Of a stretch of DNA of 64,000 nucleotides, positions 1 to 11,999 are shown one piece after another. The stretch comes from Luidia sarsii. Its lineage: Eukaryota > Echinodermata > Asteroidea > Paxillosida > Luidiidae. The notes beneath the pieces were generated by a model that saw only the letters and a program-made list of their open reading frames with translations, did not search any database and had not been told where the DNA came from. A program made the translations under genes and the position numbers. Location: positions 4,236,159 through 4,300,158 of the forward strand of contig OX465105.1 of assembly GCA_949987565.1 (NCBI GenBank), in the 5' to 3' direction. Each line of letters begins with the position of its first letter. Positions within the stretch are counted from its first letter, which is position 1.

Positions 1-1112
1 AAGATGGGCCTTTTGTGTGTAGTCCAATGGAACGTCAGCTGGGCGACACGACTCTGAGAACTGTGTGTGCTTCTACCCTTTGACCGCAAACATTCCTGCA
101 CTGCAGCGGACAAAGTATCCAGCTGGACAGCCTCAACAAAGCGTGCAGTTTGTGGTAAAGGCAGCGGGCGCATTCCATAGTCTGCATTGGGTGTGGGGCA
201 GGCCAGCACACTGTCTGCCATAGAAGCGCGCAGACCCTCGATCGTTCACAATGAAGCCCCACAATAGCGCCAATGTTACCGCTGATCTGGCAATTCATGC
301 AGCAAATGACGTCAAAAAAGGTGTTTGTCATGATACATATTGCTGAAAAGAGTCTTTGTCTACAGTTTGGACAATAGCGGCGTCCAAATTGTGAAACTCA
401 CTACGCATGCATAGCGACTTCCCGACGCGAAGGGGTTAACATTTTCAGATTTGTATTTTTGTTATTTAGCCTTAACCACTTCGCGCCGGGGGGTTTTTCA
501 GCGCCGATGACCGCCATACGGGGGTTTTTGAACAATGCATCATTTTAAAATCTTGCTAAAACAATCGGAACAATATATTTCTGTGAAATAAATCGATAAG
601 GGTATACTATGGGTACAAGAGAGTAAAACCTGGCACAATTCGGACTTCGTTGTGGCCTTTGTCAAGAGATTATCCATTCGAAAAAGGGCCCTTTGTGCGT
701 CGTCAATGGACCGTAACGGACGTGTGTGTGTGGGTGCGTGTACGCTGCTGACAATCCCTGACCGCAGACTCCAGCCTCCACTCCAGGCAGTCAAATCTTC
801 GAGTTGGTCGGCCACAAACGAGCATACAGATTACGGGAAAGAATGTGGGGGGAATTCCAATGCCAGACCGACGACCGTTGGGCTGTGTGGCATGCAAAGA
901 CAATGTCCCCCACGTGCTTTCAGCTGCAGCGCAGTATCCCTCGATCTTCCACAGTAAAAGTCCCACAATTGCACAATTACTGCTGCTGATCTTGCAATTC
1001 ATGTGGCAACTTGCATCAAAAAGGGTCTTTGTACTGATTCATATTGCTTTGTTCTAAGCTGAAAAGAGTCTTTGTTTAGAATGTGGACAATAGTGGTGCC
1101 CGGATTCGGAGG
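1..1112. repeat. Two diverged direct copies of a dispersed repeat
   Basis: Segments about 1-405 and 682-1112 are diverged direct copies: both start near GGGCCC/GGGCCTTTTG and share GATCTTGCAATTCATG-like, CATATTGCT, GCTGAAAAGAGTCTTTGT and GGACAATAG blocks in the same order. The distal part (1050-1180, with paired CCTCCGAATCCGG-type motifs and TTAACCACTTCGCGC-like ends) recurs inverted at 31470-31610 and degenerate at 62540-62640. I see no exon here; preceding ACADS exons must lie further left. Confidence 0.6.
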
Positions 1113-1406
1113 GCCCCGTTGCAAAGGCAATCCAATTGACCTCCGGATTCGGAGGTCCCGGCGCGAAATGGTTAACTAGGGTAATGCCTTCATGCCAGAT
1201 TCGGTGACCGTTGATCTGTAAATCCTCATTGAATGACATACTCACGGGTGCAAATATCGTATAACTGACAGCGGAACCCACCTCTATCATAGAAAGCATT
1301 TCCAGCTGCTTGTATTTCTTTTAGCAGACCATCAGTCACAGATTCCGTTGAATTGAGCCCATAACTGCAGGATCTCATGCAAGTCTGTGTATTTTTGATA
1401 TTTTAG

Positions 1407-4400
1407 ATGACACTGGATGCAGGCAGAATAGGAGTGGCTGGTCAGGCTCTTGGTATTGCTCAGGTAAGTAAAATAGGAAATTCTCCACTGCACTACGTAT
1501 ACGCTTCTATCAAAATATTACCATATGAAACCAATGAGGGTTTGCCCTACTCTGTTTTTTTCAGCAAGCAGTTCAGAAAAACACTGAGCATGCATCACTA
1601 ATTATACATCAACTTGAATTACATTCTCGGGTACATTACATTACATTCTCTTATGTGCAAATTTATATTGCATCTATGACCGACAGTGGAACCCACGACG
1701 CTATACTGGAAAGCCTTTCTGGCTGTTTGTATTTCTTTCAGCAGACTTTCAGGCAAAGCACTGGGCACAGTGCAAATTATGTATCGAGAAGGGAACACCC
1801 TAGTAGGCCATCCGCCACACAAAGCTGACCAGTGCGGTCGTCAAGTTTCAAGACTAAAAAGCATGTCGCAGGTTCAAATCTCACCCAAGTTGGCAGTGAC
1901 CGATTGGTCAAAGCGCTCATTAATTATTTCTCACGGACACAAACAATCATGGTATATCTACATGTACATGTACAGTGTACATGTACATACAAATGTACAT
2001 GTACTGTACAAGTGTACATGTACAGTACACATCTGTACATGTACAGTACACATCTGTACATGTACATTTTTACACTCTAAAACTACAGTAAAATTTACAG
2101 TTCATGTACACACGACGTACGTAGATGTACATGTACATGTTGTGCTCATAATGTGCAGTATGTTTAGCTGGCAGTGCTTCACAGAAGTCTGAACAATCAT
2201 CTGAAATTGTTGCTATCCAATTTGTTTTCTACTAAAGTGAGGCTTTGAAAATCTTGGTTTTGTCTTGATGCACACATGAATATCTTTGACACCTGAGATT
2301 TTAGGGCTTGTTTAGGGAGCCAATTAAAAATGAAGCACATCACAGAAGAAAAAAAAACCATCACACCTTAAATCTGGCATGTAACTTGGTTTTAAGTTTT
2401 GACCCCTAAAAAGGACTGTGAATTTGTTTGATAAAGACTATGCGGTGATTCTGTGCAATTCCAAAGCAACTGACATTCAAACGGCGTAATGCCAACAGCA
2501 TTGCATTTTAGTCATAGAAAATACTTAAGTGGTTCTATACGAAAGTGGACCCTGGGCAGGAGTGACTCATTCAAGAGACCATTCACATTTTCATGGGGGA
2601 AGGGGGGTTGACCGGCTAGTCAGGGTTTGATCCCCTGCATTGTAAACTGTGAGGTGGCCCATCTCACTGCTGTCATGTGCCAGCTCAGGTGTCTGTCTCC
2701 TGAGTGGGTTCAAAACACTAAATCAAAAAGCACTTCAGCATGTGTAAATTGATGCATAAAGGATTTCTCCTGGCATTGTACGTTCCCACATGCATGCAAT
2801 TAAGTGCTTCAGACTCATTTGAAATTTCAACCTTGCGCGTAGTATGCCAAAAGTCTTTTTTTTTTTTCAAGAAATCGGACTGACAAAATTCCGGCTAGTG
2901 GACCCTTGGCAGGAGTGAATCATTCAAGCTTCCACATGTGCTGCACACACAGCAGTCTGGATTATTTAATGCCATTTTTGGCAATTTGGGGTTTTTTTTT
3001 TGCTTGAACCAGAACAGTTTAGCCAATAGTTGAGGTTGCATCATTCTTCTGGTACTAACTTTTTGGGGTCGCCGGGAGAGCTTAGCACACCTGGACAGTT
3101 GAGACCGCAACACCGAAACGCAGCTCCAATGCAGTGAGAACACAGTGGGAGTATTCAGACTGCTCATTGAATATACAAGGAATATGCACCAAGAGTTTTC
3201 ATTCCAACAGCGTTGCGGCTCGCACTGCCTGGGCGTCTGTGGTGTGACTAGGGTCTCGGGCAGTTTTGTGACATTTTTTTTCTTTTCGTTCCACTGGTCC
3301 TGGCTTTGGCCCCGCCCTTAGGCCTCGCTGGAGTGCGCCATCAAATACGCTACAGAGCGCAAGGCCTTTGATAAGCCCATCGCCAGCATGCAGATGGTCC
3401 AGAGCAAGCTGGCCGACATGGAAGTACGCATAGAGAGCGCCCGCCTCCTGACCTGGAAGGCAGCTGCCCTGAAAGACAGTGGCAGGAACTTCACCAAGGT
3501 GAGACGGGGTGGTGGTGGTGGTGGTGGTGGTGGTGGTGGTGGTGGTGGTGGTGGTGGTGGTGGTGGTGGTGGTGGTGGTGGTGGTGGTGAGAGTGGTGGG
3601 AGTTGTGTGGGGGTTGCAGTGGTGAGGATTAGGGTGGCGGTGGTGGGAGAGGTCAGGATGACGGTACGGTGGTGGTGTGTGGGTAGTGGTGACAGTGGTG
3701 AGGATGGTGGTGGTGGTGGTGGTGGTGGTGGTGGTGAGAGTGGTGGGAATTGTGTGGGGTTTGCAGTGGTGAGGATTAGGGTGGCGGTGGTAGGAGAGGT
3801 CAGGATAACGGTACGGTGGTGGTGTGAGGATCGGTAATGGTGGCAGTGTTGAGGATGGTGGTGGTGGTGGTGGTGGTGGTGGTGGTGGTGGTGGTGGTGG
3901 TGGTGGTGGTGGTGGTGGTGGTGGTGGTGGTGGTGGTGGTGGTGGTGGTGGTGGTGGTGGTGGTGGTGGTGGTGGTGGTGGTGGTGGTGAGAGTGGTGGG
4001 AGTTGTGTGGGGTTTGCAGTGGTGAGGATTAGGGTGGCGGTGGTAGGAGAGGTCAGGATGACGGTACGGTGGTGGTGTGTGGGTAGTGGTGACAGTGGTG
4101 AGGATGGTGGTGGTGGTGGTGGTGGTGGTGGTGGTGAGAGTGGTGGGAGTTGTGTGGGGTTTGCAGTGGTGAGGATTAGGGTGGCGGTGGTGGGAGAGGT
4201 CAGGATGACGATACGGTGGTGGTGTGTGGGTAGTGGTGACAGTGGTGAGGATGGTGGTGGTGGTGGTGGTGGTGGTGGTGGTGAGAGTGGTGGGAATTGT
4301 GTGGGGGTTGCAGTGGTGAGGATTAGGGTGGCGGTGGTAGGAGAGGTCAGGATGACGGTACGGTGGTGGTGTGTGGGTAGTGGTGAGGATGGTGGTGGTG

Positions 4401-7298
4401 GTGGTGGTGGTGGTGACAGTGGTGAGGATGGTGGTGGTGGTGGTGGTGGTGGTGGTGGTGGTGGTGGTGAGAGTGGTGGAAATTGTGTGGGGGTTGCAGT
4501 GGTGAGGATTAGGGTGGCGGTGGTGGGAGAGGTCAGGATGATGGTACGGTGGTGGTGTGTGGGTAGTGGTGACAGTGGTGAGGATGGTGGTGGTGGTGGT
4601 GAGAGTGGTGGGAGTTGTGTGGGGGTTGCAGTGGTGAGGATTAGGGTGGCGGTGGTGGGAGAGGTCAGGATGATGGTACGGTGGTGGTGTGTGGGTAGTG
4701 GTGACAGTGGTGAGGATGGTGGTGGTGGTGGTGAGAGTGGTGGGAATTGTGTGGGGTTTGCAGTGGTGAGGATTAGGGTGGCGGTGGTGGGAGAGGTCGG
4801 GATAATGGTACGGTGGTGGTGTGAGGGTCTGTAATGGTGGCAGTGTTGAGGATGGTGGTGGTGGTGGTGGTGGCGGTGGCGGTGGTGGTGGTGGTGTGAT
4901 GGTGGTGGTGGTAGTGGTGGTGATGGTGGTAGTGGTGGTGGTGGCAGTGTTGAGGATGGTGGTGATGATGGTGATGGTGGTGGTGGTGGTGGCGGTGGCG
5001 GTGGTGGTGTGATGGTGGTGGTGGTAGTGGTGGTGATGGTGGTAGTGGTGGTGGTGGCAGTGTTGAGGATGGTGGTGATGATGGTGATGGTGGTGGTGGT
5101 GGTGGCGGTGGCGGTGGTGGTGGTGGTGTGATGGTGGTGGTGGTAGTGGTGGTGATGGTGGTAGTGGTGGTGATGGTGGTGGTGGTGGTGGTGGGGTGGT
5201 GGGAGTTGTGTGAGGTTGGCAGTGGTCAGAATGAGGTTAGTGGTGGTGGGAGAGGTCAGGATGACGATCGGGTGGTGGTGTGTGGGCAGTGGTGAGGATG
5301 GTGGGGTGGGGGAGGTGGTGATGGTGGTGATTGGAGAGGTGGTGGCAGTGCCTGTGGTGATGTGACCATTGTGGTCTTTGTGGATGTCACAATTGCGGCT
5401 GCTGTTGCTGTCTTTGTCAGTGCCTTTGCCTTTGTCCATGCCTTTGTCATTGTCCATGTCATTGAGTGTGTCCATATACATGGCCTTGACATGCAGTTGG
5501 CCCTGCCATTGTGTCATCTTTGTTTCAGAGATTTGTTTAGATAATATGTTTCTTTGAAGAACAGCCTATAAGTACACATAGAAGAGTATCAAGGCAGTTG
5601 GATGATGACAAATTAACCTCTTTATGACATCTGCTCTCTCTCTCTCTGCATTCCACAGGAAGCAGCCATGGCCAAGTTGGCTGCATCTGAAGCAGCCACT
5701 TTTGCCTCCCATCAGGTAAGGAGTGTGCAACTATACATGCTCCCCTGTAACTATTGACTAGCCGAAGCTATTGCCACAAGAAAGAGTTTTATTAACCACA
5801 ATTAGCAGCGTTAGAGGATCTGCACCACAGGTTCCCATCGCGTTTGTTATGTCACAAGGAATAAAATCAAGGTCAGGTCAGGCTAGTTCAGGTTAGATCA
5901 AGGTAAGTCAGGTCAAGGCAAATCGTACATTCAAGGCAAGATCATGTTGGGTCATTTAGGGTCAGGTCAGGTCATGTCAGGCCAAGGCAAATCATACATT
6001 CAAGGCAAGATCATGTTGGGTCAATTAGGGTCAGGTCAGGTCATGTCAGGCCAGGTCATGTCAGGCCAAGGCAAATCATACATTCAAGGCAAGATCATGT
6101 TGGGTCAATTAGGGTCAGGTCAGGTCATGTCAGGCCAAGGCAAATCATACATTCAAGGCAAGATCATGTTGGGTCAATTAGGGTCAGGTCAGGTCATGTC
6201 AGGCCAAGGCAAATCATACATTCAAGGCAAGATCATGTTGGGTCAATTAGGGTCAGGTCAGGTTATGTCAGGTCAAGGCAAATCATACATTCAAGGCAGG
6301 ATCATGTTGGGTCAATTAGGGTCAGGTCAGGTCATGTCAGGCCAAGGCAAATCATACATTCAAGGCAAGATCATGTTGGGTCAATTAGGGTCAGGTCAGG
6401 TCATGTCAGGCCAAGGCAAATCATACATTCAAGGCAAGATCATGTTGGGTCAATTAGGGTCCGGTGGGGGTCATGTCAGGCCAAGGCAAATCATACATTC
6501 AAGGCAAGATCATGTTGGGTCAATTAGGGTCATGTCAGGTTATGTCAGGTCAAGGCAAATCATACATTCAAGGCAAGATCATGTTGGGTCAATTAGGGTC
6601 ATGTCAGGTTATGTCAGGCCAAGGCAAATCATACATTCAAGGCAAGATCATGTTGGGTCAATTAGGGTCAGGTCAGGTTATGTCAGGTCAAGGCAAATCA
6701 TACATTCAAGGCAGGATCATGTTGGGTCAATTAGGGTCAGCTCAGGTCATGTCAGGTCAAGGCAAATCATACATTCAAGGCAGGATCATGTTGGGTCAAT
6801 TAGGGTCAGCTCAGGTCATGTCAGGCCAAGGCAAATCATACATTCAAGGCAAGATCATGTTGGGTCAATTAGGGTCAGGTCAGGTCATGTCAGGCCAAGG
6901 CAAATCATACATTCAAGGCAAGATCATGTTGGGTCAATTAGGGTCAGGTCAGGTCATGTCATGCCAAGGCAAATCATACATTGTCTTGAACAAATCAAAT
7001 CTGACTTGGGAGAAATATACACAAATGTGGCAAACTGCTTTTTACTGACTTAAATGAGGGTGCAAATGGCATTAATTTAGAGGGCCTGACGTTTTGACCC
7101 CACCAGGACCTCTCTCAAGGAATGCCATTGAGAAAGGTCCTGCTGGGATTGAAACGTCAGGCCCTCTAGATATACTACTGAATCCAATCTGATGTGATCC
7201 CCTTCCCCTGTCCCCCTGTCCCATAGGCCATCCAGATCCTGGGTGGCATGGGCTACGTGACAGACATGCCGGCAGAGAGGCACTACCGAGACGCCCGC

Positions 7299-7345
<47 letters not shown>

Positions 7346-7385
7346 AGCGGGCCGCATGCTGAAAGAGTTTGCTGAGAGGGCTTAG
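1407..7385 (+). CDS. ACADS: Short-chain acyl-CoA dehydrogenase, C-terminal exons (partial gene)
   Basis: This is the 3' part of the mitochondrial flavoenzyme that performs the first dehydrogenation step of short-chain fatty-acid beta-oxidation and passes electrons to ETF. Coding exons are 1407-1463, 3322-3498, 5659-5715 and 7227-7385, all joined in phase 0 with GT-AG introns, giving the last 149 residues. Diagnostic strings are [52 protein letters not shown] and [20 protein letters not shown]. They align along their length with vertebrate SCAD. The catalytic base of the family is the Glu in [11 protein letters not shown] (codon 7314-7316), and it is present. The exon at 1407 happens to begin with ATG but is an internal exon: it follows a TTTTAG acceptor and corresponds to the middle of the enzyme. 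The earlier two thirds lie left of the window. The introns carry large tandem repeats and one arm of a long inverted repeat. Confidence 0.93.
1955..2140. repeat. GTACATGTAC palindromic microsatellite
   Basis: The segment is a cluster of overlapping self-complementary ATGTACAT/GTACATGTAC words in the ACADS intron before exon 3322. Smaller clusters occur at 10360-10410, 35330-35405 and 35645-35680. It can form cruciform-prone DNA. No coding role is seen. Confidence 0.8.
2179..2898 (+). repeat. Left arm of long inverted repeat flanking ACADS exons
   Basis: This 0.72-kb segment, from CACAGAAGTCTGAACAATC to about CCGGCTAG, is found again in reverse complement at 7411-8117. The two are highly similar, with mainly small indels in homopolymer runs. 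The arm lies within the intron before exon 3322-3498. Confidence 0.85.
3502..5345 (+). repeat. GGT-rich minisatellite in ACADS intron
   Basis: Long (GGT)n runs alternate with copies of a unit of about 120-150 bp containing GAGAGTGGTGGGA, GTGGTGAGGATTAGGGTGGC and GAGAGGTCAGGATGACGG. From about 4850 the unit changes to GTGGTAGTGGTGATGGT blocks. The array begins immediately after the donor at 3499. It produces long open frames on both strands (poly-Gly/Val or poly-His/Pro), which are repeat artefacts. Confidence 0.95.
5878..6985 (+). repeat. 69-bp tandem repeat, about 15 copies, in ACADS intron
   Basis: The unit contains GGTCAGGTCATGTCAGGCC, CAAATCATACATTCAAGGCA and ATCATGTTGGGTCAATTAGG. Because 69 is a multiple of 3 and the unit lacks stops in two frames, open frames of 369 and 194 codons appear. 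They have no start context or family match, and they lie inside the intron 5716-7226. Confidence 0.95.
7077..7172. repeat. Hairpin (foldback) element, GGGCCTGACG family
   Basis: This imperfect inverted repeat has arms TAGAGGGCCTGACGTTTTGA and its near complement, ending CAGGCCCTCTA. It belongs to the same family as 46216-46311, 62092-62205 and the tandem array 47046-50535. It lies about 55 bp before the acceptor of the last ACADS exon. Confidence 0.85.
7227..7385 (+). CDS. ACADS: ACADS terminal exon with catalytic glutamate
   Basis: The exon follows a CCATAG acceptor and encodes 52 residues plus TAG (7383-7385). It contains [20 protein letters not shown] and the catalytic [10 protein letters not shown] segment that closes the acyl-CoA dehydrogenase C-terminal helical domain. 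A hairpin element (7077-7172) sits only about 55 bp upstream of the acceptor. The right arm of a 0.7-kb inverted repeat starts about 25 bp after the stop, so the 3' UTR is largely repeat-derived. Confidence 0.93.
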
Positions 7386-7410
7386 AGGGGGGGGGGGAGG
7401 AATGGACTCT

Positions 7411-8117
7411 GGCTAGCCGGAATTTTGTCAGTCCGAGGTGGCAACCGATTTCTTGCTCCAAAAAAATGACTTTTTGGCATACTATGCGCAAGGTTGAAAT
7501 TTCAAATGAGTCTGAAGCACTACATTGAATGCATGTGGGAACGTACATTGCCAGGAGAAATCATTTATGCATCAATGTACACATGCTGAAGTGCTTTTTG
7601 ATTTAGTGTTCATCTTTTGAACCCACTCAGGAGATGGCACATCACAGCAGTGAGGCGGGCCATCTCACAGTTTACTATGCAGGGGATCAAAACCTGACTA
7701 GCCGGTCAACCCCCCTTCCCCCATGAAAATGTGAATGGTCTCTTGAATGAGTCACTCCTGCCCAGGGTCCACTTTCATATAGAACCACTTAAGTATTTTC
7801 TATAACTAAAATGCAATGCTGTTGGCATTACGCCGTTTGAATGTCAGTTGCTTTGGAATTGCCCAGAATCACCGCATAGTCTTTTTTGGTGGTCAAAACT
7901 CAAAACCAAGTTACATGCCAGATTTAAGGTGTGATGGGTTTTTTTTCTTCTGTGATGTGCTTCATTTTTAATTGGCTCCCTAAACAAGCCCTAAAATCTC
8001 AGGTGTCAAAGATATTCATGTGTGCATCAAGACGAAACCAAGATTTTCAAAGCCTCACTTTAGTAGAAAACAAATTGGATAGCAACAATTTCAGATGATT
8101 GTTCAGACTTCTGTGAT
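7411..8117 (-). repeat. Right arm of long inverted repeat, in ACADS 3' UTR
   Basis: This is the reverse complement of 2179-2898, running from CTAGCCGG to GATTGTTCAGACTTCTGTG. It begins just after the ACADS stop, so one pre-mRNA would contain both arms with about 4.5 kb (three coding exons) between them. Confidence 0.85.
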
Positions 8118-8345
8118 GATTCGGGTTGGAATGTATGCAAAGAAATAGTGATTATTTTGTATGCATCAATCATTTGTGTGTCAAAAAACGATTTAACCAT
8201 TGAAGGTTTTGCCAAACCACCATTGCAGTTACTGGAGGATAGTCATTGATTTCTTAGCACGCATATAGGTACCCCAAACTCCATTGCAATTCTTGGGATG
8301 ACGTTTAATTGGACTAAAAATAACTGATGTGATAGGCTTCTTCTC

Positions 8346-8700
<355 letters not shown>

Positions 8701-10641
8701 TGATTCACACAATTCAAGAGGTGTGATTACACACTGAAAAAGGTGTATGGTAATATGACATTCACAAGATGATTTTTTTTCAAATTTCATTAACTGAAAA
8801 AAACATTCATTTTTATCTTCTGTGAATATTACTAGAATAAAGGAAACATGCTATAATTAGTTAGCACTTTTTCTTATATCAAAACGGATGTTTATAGGAA
8901 TCCTTAATTAAGTTTGATTTAATTGAGTAAATTATCAAATAAAATGTATAAAACCAAATAAATGGCTCCCCCGTCAAAAGTTCTTGTAATAGAGCTCTAG
9001 ATACCCCAGTTTGAACGGACAATGTTCCAACTTATATTGGGATCTCAAAGACGAGGCACTTAAAAAAATCACATCGCCTTTGGACATGCTGGGAGATGCT
9101 AGGAGATTTTTTGGTTAGCCGCTATGCTAAGCTATAGCCGTCGGGCCTTTGCGAAATAACGGCTCAGCCTGGGGTGGGGGCTCCCCCCCCCCTCTCCCTC
9201 CCCCCACTCGCCTCCACTGGGATTTTGATGGCCGGCCCAAAATGGATGTCGGCCACCACGAAATCTGGAAGCCCCCCCCCCCCCACCCCCTATGAAAAAA
9301 TCCTGGCTACTCCGCTGTCTGTACCGTTTGGAACTCTCCTCTGGTTTCTCCCGTTTGTATGTACGCTTCTGGTTAGTTGCGGTAGCCGTAACTATAGCTT
9401 CTGGTATAGGATGATAGACCTATTCGATTTGAAGCTGCGAGCTAACCGGCGAGTTTGGTAAACACGTTTTGTTGGTGAGACACAAAGCGAATGCCACGGA
9501 CGGCCTGTTTCCATAGCAAGCCCATACTATGATGAGGATTGAGGGCCGAACAATGAAACATTCAATTGTCAAGGACGTCTCCAACAGGGCCAGGGGGGAC
9601 ATTTTATTTGTCTTGCCTTTTCAAAACACGCCTAGGTAAAGTTGTTCGTTCCGGGTCACAATTTATGAATGCAGTGGTGTATGCCACCATGGAGGGCATG
9701 CATGGAATTTTCCGCATCGATAATACACGCTCGGGTGTAAAGTTACAACAGTACTATAGGGTATGAACAGCATAAACATGCGTTGGTAATACACCGACAA
9801 AAGCCACACGTTCAATGAGGGCTTCCGAGATTGTGCCAGGTTTGACTAATAATTGCTTGTACACAAATGTTCAGTCATTGTTTCACTTCACATGTATTGG
9901 TTGTTCCTGATTGTTTAGCGAAGTTCTTTTTCTTATGATAATTGAAAAAGCTCCGTCCACTGTGTGTGATCCCTTTAGCCGGGTAATTGGTTTGCGTCTC
10001 AGGACGAGAGGGAGCGTGATTCCGGGAGGTATAATGATGACAGTTGGCTGATGAATGCTTCTGACGGGCACCCCACCCCGGCAGACACTAGGCCTAAATT
10101 GATATTGGGGAAAGGTCGACCACCATCTAATAATACTAGTAGCCTTTGATCAAGGCTCATGCGGCGAAGTGGATAGTCGCGATCGCTCATCTGTTCAGCG
10201 TTTGCACAAAATTAAAAAACCCAAACCTGACAGTCCAACAGTGTCTCCCTGGACAGGGAGCGTTGGTTTTCGTGTCCTTTGCTGCAGTGTAGCATAATAC
10301 TTTGTAGACACAATTTCAGTATGTACCGGTAAATCGGCCTGCGCATACTGTGCTTTGTTGATGTACATGTATGAACATTACATTGTACTCAGTGTATGTA
10401 CATGTACTGTAGCCCATTCATAGTACTGCAGAGCGAATCAGGCAAAGAAACGCACAACACATTTCCATTACTTCATGATAGTTGACATTTTCTTTGGATG
10501 AATAATACTGGCTGCCGGATAGTAGGCCTACCGCTTTCTATTCAAAATGTCGAGTATTCCCGAATCGCCAAAGGGTACAACATAACAAGGCCTCGTTCAT
10601 CATGAAGGCAACTATAAAAGGACTGTTTTGTATAGCTCTAT
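8701..10641. other. Intergenic stretch without recognisable genes
   Basis: This lies between the convergent ACADS and sulfotransferase genes. It is A/T-rich to about 9120, then has C-runs at 9180-9290 and a short GTACATGTAC cluster near 10360-10410. Short open frames show no family features. The 3' UTR of the sulfotransferase probably occupies its right edge, but no AATAAA on the minus strand is obvious. Confidence 0.6.
8836..8841 (+). terminator. Possible ACADS poly(A) signal
   Basis: An AATAAA lies about 1.45 kb after the ACADS stop, beyond the repeat arm, and another AATAAA follows near 8938. Without transcript data this is only a candidate for the 3' end; usage is inferred. Confidence 0.3.
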
Positions 10642-11799
10642 TCAATCTATCGTACTGCTGTTATTTTCAAGGAGTCTCGACTTGATGCTTTCCGGTAGCT
10701 CGTAGCCGAAAAGCTCGAAGTCCGGCTTGAACTTGGCGTAGAGCTGGGACAAGAGTGGCCCCGGCACCTGGGTGTAGTAGTGGTCCAGGACGGGCGGGCT
10801 GGTCTTGATCTTGCCGGTTGCGGGCCCGTTCTGCCAGCCCTTGGTGAACTGGAGCAGGTGACCGACTCCGGCCTGGAGGAGGATGCGGTCGGCGTCCTCT
10901 CGGGCCGTCTCCACCTTGCCGATGAAGTCGAAGCGGTGCAGGCAGGGCAGGACCATCCGGTGGGCCGGCATCCAGTGGTGGTCCAGTTTGGCCGCCTCCG
11001 TCTCCACCAGGTAGCGCACGAACTCGGCGAAGCGGACCGTCCGGCCCGTCCTCAGCTCGGCCGCCGTGGCGTTGGGCCGGTACCGCCGCAGGATCTCCGT
11101 CCCCGTCCGCCTGGGGTAGAAGCTGTTGGGCCCCAGGAACTTGTTGCGGTAGGCGGACAGGAGTCGGGCGAACGGGTGCCGCACGAAGACGAAGTGGGTG
11201 TAGCGGCTCAGCCGGTCCAGGATGCCCCCCTCCGCGAAGGCGCTGAGCTTGGGCAACTTGCTCTTCCCGATCCGCGACAGGGGCACGTCCTCCAGCCGCT
11301 TGTACCTGCCGGCGAGCACCAGGAGGGCTCCCTTCCAGGTGGTCGAAGCGGCCTTGGCGATCCAGGTGTAGATGAGGCGGTGGCGGTCGTCCACCAGGGA
11401 GTAGCCGAGGCGCCCCTTGCTCGACCGCGCCAGCTCGGCCAGGTGCCGGCGCTCGCCCAGCTGGTCCAGCCGTCGGCAGGCCCGTCTCAGGGTCGCCTGC
11501 CTCCCGGCCTGCTCGGCCCACCAGAGCGTCTCGGCGGTGAGGTTGGATCGTCCGGTGGCCCCTTCCCCTCCCCCACGGTCCTCGACGGGGGACGGCCGGC
11601 TCGTCTCGGCACGCTTCCGGGAGCCCATCTCCGGCCCGCACCCCTGAACTGCCGCCGGTGCTCCACCGGCGACAGCGGCCCGTTTCGACCAACAGTCTCC
11701 GCCCAAAAGCAGGAGGAAGGTGCCCTGAGCAACCAGTAATGCGACCAACAGGACAAGCTGTCGACGGACACCTCGTCCTCGGACACGCTGCCACGCCAT
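10642..11799 (-). CDS. Golgi carbohydrate sulfotransferase, HNK1ST/CHST8-14 family
   Basis: This intronless gene encodes a 385-aa type II membrane enzyme that should transfer sulfate from PAPS to a glycan (chondroitin/dermatan or related) in the Golgi lumen. Visible features are a short basic cytosolic end, a signal-anchor helix around residues 11-31 (QLVLLVALLVAQGTFLLLL), a basic, low-complexity stem, and the catalytic domain from about residue 130. The 5'-phosphosulfate loop is KAASTTWK and the 3'-phosphate motif is VRHPFARLLSAYRNKF. The family block LDHHWMPAHRMVLPCLHRFDFIGKVE follows, with its usual two Cys/His context. The open frame continues upstream to an ATG at 11946. I chose ATG 11799 because it starts directly before the basic/TM segment and lies downstream of a TATA-like box at 11871-11877. 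The exact family member (CHST11-like or other) is not resolved. GC content is much higher than in the flanking DNA. Confidence 0.88.
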   Translation of the reverse strand: MAWQRVRGRGVRRQLVLLVALLVAQGTFLLLLGGDCWSKRAAVAGGAPAAVQGCGPEMGSRKRAETSRPSPVEDRGGGEGATGRSNLTAETLWWAEQAGRQATLRRACRRLDQLGERRHLAELARSSKGRLGYSLVDDRHRLIYTWIAKAASTTWKGALLVLAGRYKRLEDVPLSRIGKSKLPKLSAFAEGGILDRLSRYTHFVFVRHPFARLLSAYRNKFLGPNSFYPRRTGTEILRRYRPNATAAELRTGRTVRFAEFVRYLVETEAAKLDHHWMPAHRMVLPCLHRFDFIGKVETAREDADRILLQAGVGHLLQFTKGWQNGPATGKIKTSPPVLDHYYTQVPGPLLSQLYAKFKPDFELFGYELPESIKSRLLENNSSTID

Positions 11800-11870
11800 T
11801 GCAAGAACTGTCTCCCAGAACGGCAACGGGAATTGGTTTCTATCGAATAGATCCGAGGCTCGTCCGCCAC

Positions 11871-11878
11871 TATATAAG
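11871..11878 (-). promoter_or_regulatory. TATA-like box of the sulfotransferase gene
   Basis: On the minus strand the sequence reads CTTATATAGTGG. A start site about 30 bp downstream (near 11842) would give a 5' UTR of about 40 nt before ATG 11799 and would leave the upstream ATG at 11946 untranscribed. Promoter function is inferred. Confidence 0.45.
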
Positions 11879-11999
11879 CTGTTTCTCCCGCCCCACTCAT
11901 TCACCACCACTTGCACCGCCGCACACTCAAACGCACCTATACACATACACAGACCAACGGAGAATAGTAATTGTTCGGAATTCTATGGAAAATGGCTGA

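Noticed and set aside
3199..5517. 772-codon open frame (His/Pro-rich) on the minus strand, and Gly/Val-rich frames on +
   Set aside because: They are translations of the GGT minisatellite. The frame overlaps real ACADS exon 3322-3498 on the other strand and has no protein-like composition.
5944..7053. 369- and 194-codon repetitive open frames
   Set aside because: The 69-bp tandem unit is a multiple of three without stops, so long frames arise by chance. They lie inside an ACADS intron and have no start context or match.
10667..11794. 375-codon alternative minus-strand frame and a 319-codon + strand frame
   Set aside because: Shadows of the GC-rich sulfotransferase gene; only the 10642-11799 frame has the PAPS-binding motifs.
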